From contig JABVXU010000106.1 in NCBI GenBank assembly GCA_013365365.1, forward strand, positions 62,001 to 126,000: 64,000 nucleotides of DNA, given 5' to 3'. The notes under the pieces were generated by a model. It was not told where the DNA came from. It did not search any database and saw only the letters and a program-made list of their open reading frames with translations. Position 1 is the stretch's first letter. Every line of letters starts with the position of its first letter. Origin of the DNA: Cruorifilaria tuberocauda. Lineage: Eukaryota; Nematoda; Chromadorea; Rhabditida; Onchocercidae. This document shows, piece by piece, positions 12,901 through 27,304 of the stretch. Both the position numbers and the translations under genes were made by a program.

Positions 12901-15900
12901 GTTAATTGAATTTTCTGCTGCCTCATAAGTTACAGAATAATCATTCATCACAAACTTAGATTTTTTTTCCATAAAACTGCTTACGTCATAAATATGTTTG
13001 TAAATTTTTGCTCGATAACAAAATTGGTATTAAATTGAGACATGTCATCCGCATCCCTATCACTGATTCGATTACGAATTTTGCTAAAACAACCGGAATA
13101 CAGTTGACATTCATCTGGTATTCCATAATTATCCAGAAGAGCCTGTAAACAATATTGTATGGAAGGGATGGAAAGACAGGCAATAATCTTTGAAGGAACT
13201 TTTACGGAAACACGAAGAAGCTGAATTGTGAAAAAACATACCCTAATATGAGCGGAGTAGGCAGTAAAATTTAATTTCGCATCGTTTTCATAACTTTCCC
13301 AACCACTGTATTTTAGAAGAGGATCCAACATTATTTGTGAGTGCTCTTCGCAAGCACTGGTTAGTGTAAGGACATCATCGACTAGTCGGATTCGTCTGAA
13401 GAAGGAATTTTTGACTAGGTATTAAGTAGAGAAGAAAGACTAACCAAATGAATTAATCTAGCGTAGTTGAAAAGAAAGACATCTCCTATCTGCAATATGA
13501 CTTTACAAATTACATTATTTCGAGTTCAGAAAAGCTCCGAAGCGGTTTCATCTGTTTTGGTCATTTCTAATATTGAAAAAGATCAAAAAACACCTAAATA
13601 ACTGCCCCACAAGGCGAGTTGAAACGTAAGAAGGTTCATGGCTTTTGCACATGAAATCAGGCCATCGTTCCGGACGTTCAGGTGGCATAATTTTCCCACT
13701 CGATCCGATGCTCCAATTTCTAACGAGTGGTTTTGGGGGTCGTCCTGTTTTTGGAAAATCCACAGATTGAGAATGCTTTTCTGCTATACTTCTGCAAACC
13801 TAAAGTATCCTAAGAATAATAATGAAAAAACTATGTGAATGATTAACATAAATAATAATTGAATCGTATATGGCACATAAATAATACGTTAAAATCTGAT
13901 CGATGAACAATAAAATTATCGAAATCCAGAAAGTTAACATTGTTCCATTTCGGAATCACACAGAAATCTCAGGCGTGCTTTAGCGTCTTAAGACAATGAT
14001 TTCACTAAATTATTGGATTCCATTCAATCACTAATGTAAATATGCAAAAACAATGGGTAGAAATAAATATTTTTTACGAGAAGAAAAAACACTAACATCG
14101 CTGTTGATTCCAAAAATATCAGAATTTACGAGAAAAGCGTTCGCTATAACACCAATTGAATCTTGCATGATATATTCAACATAAAAACGACGCATTTCGC
14201 GCACCTGAAATGATGATAAAGCTAATAAAATAATAGCATAATACTTGTAAATCGAAGTTGGTTTACTAATGAGAAGCATAAAACTTGGATAAGAGTAATC
14301 CTGGAAGTTTTAAGCATATAATATATAAAGGATAATTTAATATCTGTAATGCTCTATAAAAGAAGCTCAAACAATTGGAAATTAAACCACATTACTGGCC
14401 GATGTAAGTGTCGTTTATAAGAAACTAAATGTAAAAAAATTTTAGCAGACTGTGGTGCAGTTTTATATCCTGCGCTAACAATAATATATATGAAAGAATA
14501 AGAAAATTGGAAGACAATTTCAAAAATTAACTAGTTATTAAAGGCGCAAAAGAGGAAATAATGTAGCCATTAAATGGAAATATTTGTAATGAATAATCTG
14601 TCATAGAAACTAACAACTTCATCCTCCTCAAAAGTATTAGGAGGACGAACAAGTTTACTAAAATCCATTGGCTCTTCATTGTGATCAAATAACAACTGAT
14701 CATCCCATATGACGCTATATTCATCTCCATCCAGATCCGATCCTTGAAAATGAAAACAGATTGATGAACATATTTTGCAATATTAATAAATCAAAATTTT
14801 ACTACTGAATTTCAATCACTGATTGACGAAAGCGCATAATACATGATTGCAATCTGACAAGTAACGTCTGGACTTCTAGAAAAAATAAGTGCAATTATAA
14901 TTACGTACTCGTAAATTGATAGAAATTTTTAAACTTCACATAACAGGACATCGGATAATCACTGTTAACATATGGATAAATTCCATTATTCTGTAAAACT
15001 TCAGTGAAGCTGAAACTTTCTAAAAATCTGAAACGATAACTAACCGGCCATTTCGTCGGTATGTGGTCGAGGTCCATGCTGCGGGAAAACAACTACGTCA
15101 ACCAAATGCCGTAATTCGGGTAAATCAACAGCCTCGAAAACTCTTACATCGCCAGCGACTATTGATGGATTTTTTGTTATTAACACAGAACCTATAATAT
15201 AAAAAATCATTTCTTTATTTCAATAGCGATTAATATTTTTAGTACTTTTTAACTAAATTACAATGAAACGAATTTTTTGCAGCCAGCTTTGAATATACTA
15301 ATAGGTTAGGATTAATGAACGCATTATAGAAATTGTGTGAATAGTCGTAATATGAAGGAAAGGAATGAAAAAATGTATGTAAGGATAAAATATTGAACAA
15401 ATTTTTGAGCTAACTGTGAAACGAACCAAATTGATAGTTAGAAATTATTTTTAAAAATAAAGTAGAAGGCATAAACGCCCTAATAAGTTGTTAAACACGA
15501 AGTACATAAGAAATAATTAAAGGTTCTTAATAAATTTTAATTTTTAAATTTGGTAGCGTAATTGCTCCATATCAATAACTTAAGTCATAATATTGTTTGA
15601 TGCAAACAAATAACAAAGAAATTCATTTTTTTCTCAAACAAAAATGAACCTTGAACTATTGTTTTCGCTGCAACCATTGACGGTGTTTTCAAGGAAACGT
15701 TATTGGTAAATTGCACAAATACTTGCCCATATTGAAGTAATCCGGTTTCATCCAGAATGCCAAACATAGTCCGACCAAGATTTGACGGTATTTGAATTTG
15801 TTCTTTAGATAATTGCCTTTCTGAAATAAAAAGCCTTTCGAAATGACAAAGTATCTAAAAAATTAAAAAAAACCATAAAACACCTTCCGGTTCGTCAATA

Positions 15901-18900
15901 TAGACTATTTCAAACCAAAATCAATGCAGCAAATTCTCGAATTTGAAATGACTAAGTTTATCGGAATTCTCTCAAGTTTAGGCTACTTCTACATATTTAA
16001 AAGTCAAAAAAATAATGGAACGTATAATTCACGCAGTGTGAATCGAACACTTGCAATCAACAGGCCACGGAAAAATGGTTCCTGTGTTAAGGTGAATCCT
16101 CGAGCTAGCGATAAATATTGCACATTAATGCGCCTCGGGAACTCTTCTAACCTTTCACGACATCTATAAAGAAGGATAACTTTCGTTTGGAACAAAAGAA
16201 AATTCAAATTTTAGTAAAAGCTGATTGTAAAATAAGAGCTGATCAATTAAAAAATGATGACTTGTTTTCATTCATCAGAGCATCAGAGAGTTGTAACAGC
16301 TGGCGATCAAGCAAACCATGTACGCGATGGATAATGCGACTATGCACACTAAATCCTTGCATGTCGCTTACCTATAATTTTTAAAAAAGAAAGTTTAACT
16401 CCAAAAAATTAAAGATTTCAAGCTATCCTGGTAATACTGTGCAAGCCTATTAAATTTAACGCAATTAATGTGTGTTTAAGAAAGTTAAAAAGAGAATGTG
16501 TAAGAACACTACTTGGTCGAGAATATTAATAAATGGTCTATTCAAACAGACTGGTGTTGGAGTGGAATATTTCACAATCTCTATTATTTCTTTTCTTGGC
16601 GCGTGAAATTTGTCCTGAAAATATGCAGCTTATCTTGCGAAATGGTTTTTAGAAGATATAAAACTAAGCTTAGCGGTAAGTAAATTTTATATTTCTTGTA
16701 ATTGAATAGAGAGCTTCTTGGATTTGAAAAAGGAAAATGAAACATTTACGTTCATCAATTTCTGCGGGAAGATTTATCAGTTATGTGAAAGCATATGAAA
16801 TATTAAACAATAATACCTGAGATGGTCTAAACAGTACATCTAGATCGTTCACTTTCTCAGTTTTTCCATGTTTATCCTTTACACCATTTTGTTCAGCCCA
16901 TAATCGACGTTGTCGCAATGCCGGATCAACAGAAAGTACACCTTTTAAGCCCCGATGTCTGAACTTAAACTAGAGTATTGTACTATTTCATTCAGGATCA
17001 GCAGATAATTTAAATTTAGGCGGAAAATTTTACGAGAAACTTTGGAAAATTTTTGCAGAAATCAGGTTCTTGATGATTTGATCTTTCTCTGCCACATAAT
17101 TTACTTGTCCATCATCTGAGTTTGAAAGAAAGAATTTAACAATTAACATCAGCAACTGTTTTGAAGGAACAATTCTTGATGGTTAATTATTACAGTTTAA
17201 AGAGTCTGATCTTACAAATACACAACACCAGACGGATATATAATTCTTCCAATAATTTCTTTTAAAATAAGTGCCGAGCTTCTCCAGGAAAGGCAAATGT
17301 GCAATATACACGAATAAATATGCATCTAAATAAGTTGCATCTAAACAGACCTAATTTAATAATTTACAATAGTGATTCAGTTTGCCCACAAATAGTGAAT
17401 TATTCTTACTTGAAAACAGCTGGGGACACATTTGCCCAAACCTAAATCTTTAGCGATTTGTTGCGCAAAATCTTCCGACAATTTTCCGACACCGTCCGAG
17501 AAAATAAATGGCTCTCCACAAAAATCTTTCCCACCTATTACGTCGTACGTTTTATTGTATTTTTTACGTTCCAAAATAACGTCACTTTCCTAAAATAAAG
17601 AATATAAGAGGAAAAGAGCAAGAATAGTAAATATAGCTTGGGAATTATTATACAATGTCTATTTAAAAATAAAAAAGATAATTGTTTCGTCAATTGAACT
17701 TAGAAAAAAAGGAGGAATAAATTGCAAATATATTAAGGGATGAAAAAAGTGGTTCGGACCAAAAGTAATCTGTCAATTAAGGAATATTTATGCGATGAGC
17801 ATATAATTATAAAGAATATACAATAAAATCCAGTATTATTTTACCTTTGATTGCGTGAAACACTGTCCCATTCGAGACATTAATTTTGGAATATTTGTAC
17901 GATCAAATTTGCCAAGTTTCTCACGTATTTTACTCACTCTACCATTCTCACCATCATTAAAAAAATAGCACCCATTGTCACGCATTTGGGAGTTAGAAGA
18001 ACCCAAATAAACAAAATGACATTCTGAAAAAAGAAAATGAACTTGCGCAGCAGAACATTTTTCTAGATTTGAAATCGTGAAGAATTGATGCCAATTTCTG
18101 ATCGTTTATGATCATATCTGTTAAATAGACTATTGGATTCCAATCTTTTTGTTACCATTGAATGAAAAAATAACAAAAAAGGGCAAGAGAAAAAGATGGA
18201 ACATAAGAGAGTGGCTTAAGCTATCGATAACTCATGAAACAACTTTCTTACAAGACGCCTTCACTATTGCACCGCAGCGGCATTCATATCAAACACAATA
18301 ATGGTCTTAGATAGTTACTGAACCAACCAATTATCAAACACATTTATCAACAAAGAAAAATAACAAAACCCGGATCGCTATTCTACACATGAAAATGTAG
18401 ATATATTAGTTTACATCTCATCCTTGCGAAAATATCTTACTTGATATATAAATTCCATGGAATAAGCAATTATGCACTGTTGTTTCAATGATGTGTAATC
18501 CAGCAACGTTACGTCTCAAATGTGTACCATTATCATCACGAAACTGAACCCTCAATGCACCATCTCCACTTTCATCAAATTCACGCAATACGCGATTTCC
18601 CATCAGTAATTCAGGAACCACGAGAAGCATTCGCGTTGGTGTTATTATAGCCTGATAATTGTTATTGAAAAATCATGCACACTGCTCAGTTAATATGATA
18701 ATTTTAATCATTCGAAAATACGATATTCCGATTTCTGCCCTTTCTTCAAAAGAAGGTTCTAGAAAGGAAAGTCTCGAAACCTTCCGAACACGCTGAAATC
18801 CTTCGTCGGCACTTCTTTCCTGGATCTCAGTAAGCAAATCCTTCTTTAAAAAAATATTATGACGTATACGGTCAAATGCATTTATCAGTGGTGGTATGTT

Positions 18901-21900
18901 TTTCATCTCATCGACCATGTTGATTAAACGCTCCAACACTTCAAGTGTTATCTTTAATAAATCATTACAGAGTAATTTAGCTAATAGATTTTAAGTATCT
19001 TTATATTAGTTCGAAATGGAATATAAATACAGTAAAAACAACGAAAAGTAGGAACTCAAACTTTATAATGATAAAAGACAACTTATTCTTCAGTTCACAC
19101 TTTTTAGTCCCCGATGATATTAAAAACAAGTTTCGAAACCTCTTTTTGCTAATATGAAGATATGAAGAGATGTTGATTAAAATGAACGTGAAAAAAGGAT
19201 CTTACAGCTTCATCTTGTTCGTAACTTCTCACTATATGCATTAGAAATTGATCTCTTGATTCAACATTTCTCTGTAAAAAAATTAAATCAGAAACTGATA
19301 ATCGTCGTTGTAATTTGCAAGATGTATAACCTAATATGAAACAATTAACCTCGTTATGTCGGACCTCAATTCATGATCCCGATCCGTTTCAAGGTCGGTA
19401 AAAAATTAGAAGCTACTATTATTTTGAGTATCGAAACAAATCATATAATGAGTAAATAGGAGATAATAATTGCAGAACTAACGATTGACAAACGATTCGG
19501 ATAAATCAAATGATTCTAAAATACGTGAATTAAAATTAATGAAATCTTTATGAATAAATTCGATTGGTACATACTAGCAACTGGTCTTTCACAATAGCAC
19601 CACGTGATAATAATGCTGCAATCAAATATTCCAATCCAAAGGAAAGTGAACCTAGTTTCGTGGACCAAGTCTTATCAAATTTTGGTTCTATAGGCTCATA
19701 TAATTGAGCGTTTTGCAGAATTGCGTGCTCACTTGCACAATTTCGATAATCACAACCAATCACCCGAACTGGAGATGCTACGTAACTAAAATTATTTAAG
19801 TAATCCAAAAAATTACCCATATACTCATTTATTTCTAAATAAACAATATTTAAAAAAATAAATACTTGCTAACTAAAAATAACAAATAATGAAACTAACT
19901 AAAACTAGAAAGGTCTTCAACAATGGAATCTCATAAATTGTCAAGTTTTGTGTACATTTCATTGTCACAAGCTAACTGCAGCTGACAGAAAATTCCCTGA
20001 TGAAATTTTATTAACGACAATGAAAATTCGGAAAAACTTTAATTACTAAAAAGTATTGCTTACTTATCCACGGAAAAATATGAATGCTGCACACTGGAAA
20101 ATTCAATCGGAAGGTGAACACGGGCATACAGTCTACTCAGCAGCCTGTACAACAGATTGTCCTAGAATGCAAAAAAAGATGAGATGCCCTTACTAGAACC
20201 GAAATTTTGTGAAATTCAACAGTATATCTAAGAAATATCAGCAATAAATTTATATTCAGTGATCAAAATATATATATAAAAATAGAGAAACCGGAAATGC
20301 CCATACATCCATCATTTCCGTGAACTGCAGACAAAAAACTGGACTATCATTAATAGCTGTAATTGCCATGTCAGTTTCTTTCAAGTAATCTCTTTCTGGA
20401 TAATATCTGCAAGCATACTCATTTTAACTGTAATTAGACCTTCACATGTTTTGCTGTTATGTTAATTGAGAAGTAAGCAATGGATATGCTTTCGGTTGTT
20501 CTTTTCACGGATTTCAAAATTCAGCAAAATTTATAACCGACCTGAACCGCTCACTTATTATTTCCACTCTTGATCCCTGCTGAGGATTTATTTTCTGACG
20601 ATATCTACGTATTTCAGGAGGGTAATTCAAATGGAAATAGATTCTTGTTGCGCAAGTTCCATGGTCACTCTCCACTAAGACTTTTGTATCGACTAAAATG
20701 CGACGTAAAGAGGCATAATGGACCTGGAAATAGCTTTTTAGAAATAATTACTCTAAAATCAATTATAATTCTTTGTTCAATATTAATATATAAATCACCA
20801 CTAACTTCATTATTTGTTGGTATAGAAATAAAACTGAGTGAAATAAATCATTTAAGCTGCTTTTTAAATCAGGTCTTTCTGTGCAATTGTTTGCACACAG
20901 TTGCATTACCAATAACTTAGTCTCGAGAAATATTTTAAAAATTAACACTGGAGTATAAGCATATACTAGATATACATATAGTGCATTTGATTAACAGCTT
21001 GTCATTACTATTTACATCGATATACAGACTGAAAGAAACTAACAAAAAAAAAAAGAATTTGAGTTGAAATTTAAAATGAGAAACAGTTTTCGAAAAAAGG
21101 CAAACTGCGAAAGGTCGCAAAATAATGGAATAAAAAGACGTAACATTCACGAAGAACTCACCACCAGATTGAATACGAATCCCTCCACAAGCTTTTCGTT
21201 GCTTGATTTGCTCGTTTCTCGAGTTTTATAGTCTGAAATGCTGCTCCTTCCAAAAGTAGTATCTGTTTTAAAAAATTGTAAAAAAAGCTGCCACAACTAT
21301 CCGAAGAGAACTAACTATACAAATTTTGATTTAACTTTAAATCTGTGAATTTCGCTTCTAATGGCATAGGACAAATATTTTACTGAAAATTTTATTAGCA
21401 ATGTAGATCTGTATTATGAAATAATGAGATATGAAACAAAATTTGAATCTTCTGTAGCTTGAGACTCAAGTCCAGATTTATGATTAGAGACGACTAGTTT
21501 ATCATTGACTTTGATAGATAACACCCAAAATGCTTCAAATTTTAACAAATTTCAGATTTTTAATCAATGTCCGATTATTCATAAAAGTCATCAGCCAATT
21601 CATATTAAGTAGAATTAAACCTACTACAATTATTTTTCAATTCGGGAAAAAAAAAACAATTTAATACCGAAACTTTTTCTCATCAATTGGAAGCAAATAG
21701 ATGCTAGATAATATAAAGTCTCAATTGCTTCTTTCATTCAATTTTGTGTTTGCTAGAAAACTTCTATATTCAACGGGAAAGTATTGGGGACGAAAAAGTA
21801 GGAACTTCATCCTCTTCCGTTTCGTTATCATCCTTATTTACCATATCTATTTCACTAACTTTTAATTTGATTTCAACAAAAAATAAAAAAAGAAACAAAC

Positions 21901-24006
21901 CACCGAAGACAACGAATCGCACAGTAAATACATTTCGATCATGTTCAAAATCAACGTACATCGGAGTACGCGCCTCAGGAAACGATAAGTTTACAAATAC
22001 TTTCTTGTGTTCCTCCCAATTCGTTCCATTAATTCCTTTCGGTATTCCTCGAGTGAAATGGGAATAAAATGTACCGGGATCGAGCAAATTTCCGTGGTGG
22101 ATAGAGTGCAAATCAACTTGGATCTCAGCTGGTCTGAAAACATTAAAAATTCTTAAATTTTTGCAAGTTTTGAAACTGTAAATTGTACAGTTTTTTTTAA
22201 TGATAGCAACAACCAAAGAAGCAATTCCAAATGAAACTTTTTAAAGAAAAATGGAATAGATCATTACATATTTGCTAGCAATTCAAGCTTGGAAAAAAAA
22301 ACTTTATAATTCACTAAAGAAAAATTGCATAATTATAAGATAACACCTTAAGAGCAAATTTTTGGGACTAATAACATTGAAAGAGCTAAATGCGAGATAT
22401 TCTCAAGCGTACGAATATTGAATAGATTCAAAGATTAACGAAGTTTCCACTGTACTAAAGTCACGGAAGACTCTCGGTACTAGTGTAAAAGCTACAACAA
22501 TATGGATAACGAATAGACAATTTGAATTATAGACTCAAATATTAAAAGCGTAAGTGAAATATATTAACAGTAAATTGAATCCAAAATTACTTGATTCAAT
22601 CTATTAATAACGCTACAACAAAAAAACCACATTGTCTGGCGGAAGCAAGACTTTTCAATGTCAATTATCCTCTTTTGCTCAATCTTTCTTAAGTCAGATA
22701 CATGTAGAATTAAAGTAATCCCATTAAAATGTAAACAAATAGCAGAAAATGCCAAAAATCACTTCCTCTTGCATAAAATTATTAATCTACTTATTAATCC
22801 TAAATTGAACTTCAACTATTACTCATTTCTTAAGAGACTTTTATAATTTGAAAAGCAAACATGCAATCATCCATGAAAAAACCACGCTCTGTCGTCTGAA
22901 GTATGGGTGTATGCTCTCCAGAAAATTCACTAGTTAGAGCTTGAAACATCGATGCCATTTTCAAAAATGTCCGTTCCCAGCAACAGGACATTACCTAATA
23001 AAAAATGGTTAAGTAATAGATTAAGGCAAGGAAATTATTAGAAAAAAAATGAGAAATATTTAGAAACTAATTAAACAGCTATTAAGTTTATGTAGTAATT
23101 ACAGAGTTAAGGTCATATTTAAATAAAGCATGAAGTAGATCTGCCATGGAATTTTATTTTTTACCTTAATTTTAAAGGCTTATATGTTTACGAATTATAC
23201 TTTTTGTGTGACTTTATTATAGTTATAAGCTAAAATAAAATTTTACAAAATATTTAAGGAATATAGGAAATTGAAATATAAATAAACAGTACTAAAGTAG
23301 AAAATAAAACAAAATCATTTTAAAAACATATCATTATTCATTTTTTTCTGAGAAGAAATCAAATGCATGCGGGAAAACTAAACATAAAAGCGAAAAACTT
23401 CAGAAAGCATATCTTAAAAAAGTTTAGGAAAAGAAAAACATGTAAATAAAATGGAAAAAAAAATAAGACAAAAAAATCAAAGAGAATATTTTTCTTATAA
23501 ACAGAGTAATTAAACTTACATCAATACGAAGCTCAATCCATGGGCTTCCATAATCATGTATTTCAACTCGATGTTCAATAATATCGAGCCCAACTTTCAA
23601 ATTTTTTTCATCAAATGTTCCAATTTTCTACAATATTGATTTCAAATATCTGTGTAACAAAATCGTCCTTCATTCCTTTTCCTTTACATATCCAAAACAA
23701 AACAAAAAGTAGTATTGATCGGAATCACAAAAAACTTTTTCAACAGATAAAAAGCATAATTAAGCCAACGTGCCAGGTAGCATTGCCCACCTCCAAATTT
23801 AAATTATCCAGTCCATTTAGCATAACTAATCACTAGTTACCGCCCTCAACTGGTTATGTCTATAGATTCAATGATCTAGATTTCTTATGAAATCTTAAAC
23901 AGCTTACAGGTATAATGCTTTTCAACTGCTCAATTAATCCAACATTCTGGGATAACAGGATGATATTTATAGGTAACGGTTCTTTCCATCCTTTGACTTC
24001 ATTCAT
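9995..24006 (-). CDS. Cellular RNA-dependent RNA polymerase (EGO-1/RRF-1 type)
   Basis: Cellular RdRPs copy target RNA in germline small-RNA silencing and make secondary siRNAs. About 34 exons encode roughly 1,670 residues, close to nematode EGO-1. Key motifs are ITPTR...[21 protein letters not shown] and ARMGQCF-like [11 protein letters not shown]. These are followed by FSDGVGKLS (residues 661-669), [45 protein letters not shown] (metal-binding DLDGD at 959-963) and VDFPKTG with ERWPDFM. Exons: 24006-23908, 23627-23520, 22994-22861, 22133-21901, 21262-21162, 20723-20542, 20406-20307, 20161-20064, 19785-19575, 19271-19206, 18951-18781, 18651-18441, 18023-17845, 17589-17410, 16969-16817, 16614-16513, 16371-16262, 16163-16051, 15820-15650, 15191-15045, 14742-14615, 14204-14097, 13799-13594, 13395-13242, 13142-12985, 12819-12671. 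Then, less certainly, 12556-12441, 11836-11720, 11687-11415, 11270-11055, 10924-10829, 10647-10506, 10378-10230 and a last exon ending 9995. It is a eukaryotic cellular gene, not viral. Confidence 0.92.
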
Positions 24007-24033
24007 TTGATTAACTTTCCCGTATACTGTTCG

Positions 24034-24040
24034 CTGAAAT
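24034..24040 (-). promoter_or_regulatory. Acceptor before RdRP first exon (probable trans-splice site)
   Basis: Read on the minus strand, ATTTCAG ends at 24034, and the exon from 24033 carries the first good ATG at 24006. No upstream coding exon lies before the CIAO1 stop. The frame is open back to the acceptor, so a further 5' exon is not excluded. Confidence 0.55.
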
Positions 24041-24317
24041 TACTTCGAAAATATTTTCTCTGATGTATAAAAGTTAAGACGAAAATGAATAGTCAGGATG
24101 ATGAAATACAAGGAGTTTCTGCAATGTTACACCAATTTATCGACTAAATTTTCAGCATACATTTTCTATAATTTCCAAATACTTCCAACTTAATACAAGG
24201 TTCGGTGTTAATTCATTTTTTTGAAAGAATTTAACAAGTAGAAGAATGTATTTGAAATACCTTATCCATTCGGATTTTTAACGTTTTGAAAAAATAGTAA
24301 AAAGACCCTATAAAATC

Positions 24318-24323
24318 TTTATT
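24318..24323 (-). terminator. Poly(A) signal of CIAO1
   Basis: The minus strand reads AATAAA about 107 nt after the CIAO1 stop codon and about 285 nt before the RdRP first-exon acceptor. Confidence 0.65.
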
Positions 24324-24429
24324 AAAATCAAAGCGTCATAAAAACATGAATGAATAGAATAAGAAATAATAACAATGGAAGATCACTGCTCATTACAGAC
24401 GAGCGATCAACTACCCACAACATAATATG

Positions 24430-27290
24430 TTATAAACTTATTCGAAGCACATAGATTTCACCGTCATCAGTGGCAGCAGTAAGTAGCCTACTTTCAAATG
24501 GATTCCAACTCAAGCAGTTGATCTCTGAAGAAAGTTTGTAGCTTCCAAAACATTCTTCGAGCATTAGGTTCCCTGTTGAATTATCTAAGCGGTATAATCT
24601 AAAAGCAGAATAAAAAAAAGTTATAATTAATCAATTAATACATAAAAGTCATTAATTCGTGAACTAGTGGCATTAGTGCGGCTTCATTTCTCAAATAAGC
24701 TTATGTGAATAGGATTATGTAAACAGATGGAACTGAAGTTCCCAGGTGTTGTTACTGGGAGCAAAAGATTACTGAAAGTAAGATGTTAAGATATATGCTT
24801 CAATAACGTAGTTGGATAGTTGACAGATTTTAAAAATATAAAGAATACTCCTTACAGAAGATCCCTAAAAATGACTGGAAGATTCAACATGCGATATAAA
24901 TTAAAGTTTTCAAAAGTGGAAACCTCATTTTGCTATCTCCTCCACCAACAGCAATAATACCGTGTAACTTATTCCACGAAACTGTGTATAGCGGCCATCT
25001 CGTTTTCACGCATACACTCGTTACTTTATTCCATTTGCTTCTGGCTGCTGGCAAATTCACTTCTACCCTCATCCAAATCTAAACATATCATGGTTAGCTG
25101 ACTGTTTTGTAAACAAACTTTAGAAACTGCAAACGGAACATTAAATGCTTCACTGCAATTTCAAAACATCCCGTTTACCCTACTCAAGACGTTTCAAGTT
25201 CAGATAGTATATTGACAGCTACTTTACATATAACATCCTCATTTGCAGTCCAAAATTCTCACAGTAAACTTCAAAACTCTGTTTGAGACATCCGATAGAT
25301 CATATGAACTATTCTTTAATCTAAGCGACACTGAATATGATGCGTAAACACTCTGAGAATAAAAACAAAGCTTTATAAATTAATAAGCTTACAGTGAATA
25401 TGGCAATTAAAAAATGAATCATAATTCAGAATACGGTAGATTTTCAATTAAATCAAGATCAACTTACGTTGATATAGAAATCAGCGCCTACAGTTACAAG
25501 AGAGTTACCATCATCTGAGAAATCAGCCGACCATACGGTTGATTCATGCGCATCGTCGATCTTTTCTTGTGTTACCCAATCCTCACCATCAAAACGATAA
25601 AATCGGATGGAACAATCATAGCTGCATGATACCAGCAACTAAACCACATGTACTGTCATAACGTATTATCAGTGTTAATTGATTAATAAACTTTTTTTTT
25701 CATACAGTTTTTTAGATATTATGGAAAAAGAACCCAATAAAAACTCGAAGTATAATGCAGCAGTGAACTAATAATGTCAAAAAAAAACTTTTATAGAGAT
25801 TTCCACAAAGATTGAATACACTCATGGTGAACGACGTTAAACCACTGCTCAAAATTTTTTAATAATTTGATACTAAGAGAAATACTTGAAGATGACTGGG
25901 TAAATACCTCATCAGTTGGATGCCATACCACATATTTGACATCTTGCGTGTGAGATTGCAGAATTGATGCAACCACAAAGTCTTCATTCTCGTCTACTAG
26001 AATTCATTTATTTAAATGAAGGGAAACTAAAAGTGTGAAAACAATATCATTTTTTGATCTTAATATATCAGTTACTTACACTGCCAGAACCAAACTGATT
26101 TATCGCGACTGCAAGTCGCTAAATATTCACCAGATGATGAAAACGCACAACACTTTACTTCATTCTCATGTCCTTCCAAACGGTTTATTTCTTCATAATC
26201 ATTACTAAAAAAAATTTTATTCATCAGCATTTAGATATTGCAATTTTATAGAAGATGAAATCACTACATGAACATTTTTCCCAGATTCAAAAGCAGCGCA
26301 GGGATTGGAAATTAGCTTTTGATATTAGTCCCATCAAAAACAAATACATAACTTGTTATAATCAAATATTTCTTCCCTGTCAATACTATCAATTTCGTCT
26401 CTCAAAAAAAAAACTTGAATTCGAAAGATTTGTATGAATTTTGAAATTTATGTTGATTTTTGCTGTAAAATGATACTTACTTGCATAGTTGATGCACAAC
26501 GATAGCGGCATCAAAACCGGCTGAAGCCAAGAATTTATCATTCGGTGAAAATGCGATGTGTCGAATAGCTCTATTATGAGAGCCGCTTATTGTTCCAGAA
26601 TGTACCAAATATGGTGCATCTGAATCATTTTGAATTTATTTTAATGAATTTTTAACAAAGTTCTGCGGATTCGCGTCAGAAACAACAATCGATTCAATAT
26701 CATGAATGTTTATTAAAAGTTTCATATCTGAATGGAACAAAAGTTTGATTTATTTAAACTAATATTTTCACGAAAAATGAAAAATATATTTTCAGTCGTC
26801 GATGAATGAATGGGCATAAAATTCAGAAAATTCGTTATTTACAATTTGAAATTATAAATAAAATTCCTCTTTCATGAACAATAATCAAGGCAATTTCTAA
26901 ACTTTTTCATTCTAACTATGTATAAAATACAAAATAAATAAAATACAAAATCAAAGATGGAGGAACATCATTGCTTAAACAGCTAATAGAACTCAGTTTC
27001 AGGACTAAATTAGTATAAAAATCCTCCAAAATTTTTCTTTGGCCAAAAATCCGTCGGCAAATAATTTTTAGTAATTCAATGCAATACGCAAATACAGTTC
27101 CGAGCCAAATAAGAAATTTGATGATAATAAAAAACTGAAAATCACCATCAATAAGTTTCCATAATTTGATCGTTTTATCATCACCACAACTTGCAAGCGT
27201 CGTACCAGCATGATTCCACTGTACGCACCATACACGACATGCCACATCAGAAGAATGATTAAGTTTACTCACATCATTATCACCGATCAT
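24430..27290 (-). CDS. CIAO1: CIAO1, cytosolic iron-sulphur assembly WD40 protein
   Basis: CIAO1 is the WD40 subunit of the cytosolic Fe-S targeting complex (with MMS19 and CIAO2/FAM96), which loads clusters onto DNA polymerases, helicases and other clients. Seven exons (27290-27146, 26619-26481, 26204-26080, 25996-25908, 25638-25468, 25078-24924, 24598-24430) join in phase into 330 residues; the human protein has 339. Diagnostic stretches in order are [60 protein letters not shown] followed by [41 protein letters not shown] and a last blade with [13 protein letters not shown]. The start ATG lies 14 nt after a TTCCTTCCAG acceptor, typical of a trans-spliced message. FRMD8 is upstream and the RdRP downstream on the same strand. 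Orthology is essentially certain. Confidence 0.97.
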
Positions 27291-27304
27291 GACATATGAT
27301 ACCT

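Noticed and set aside
22564..22755. Extra RdRP exon in the 22.6 kb region
   Set aside because: The frame is open, but its acceptor phase does not match the neighbouring exons, while direct joining of 22861 to 22133 keeps phase.
9995..24006. Viral origin of the polymerase
   Set aside because: Multi-intron structure and the DLDGD motif of the eukaryotic QDE-1/EGO-1 class identify a cellular silencing RdRP, not an integrated virus.
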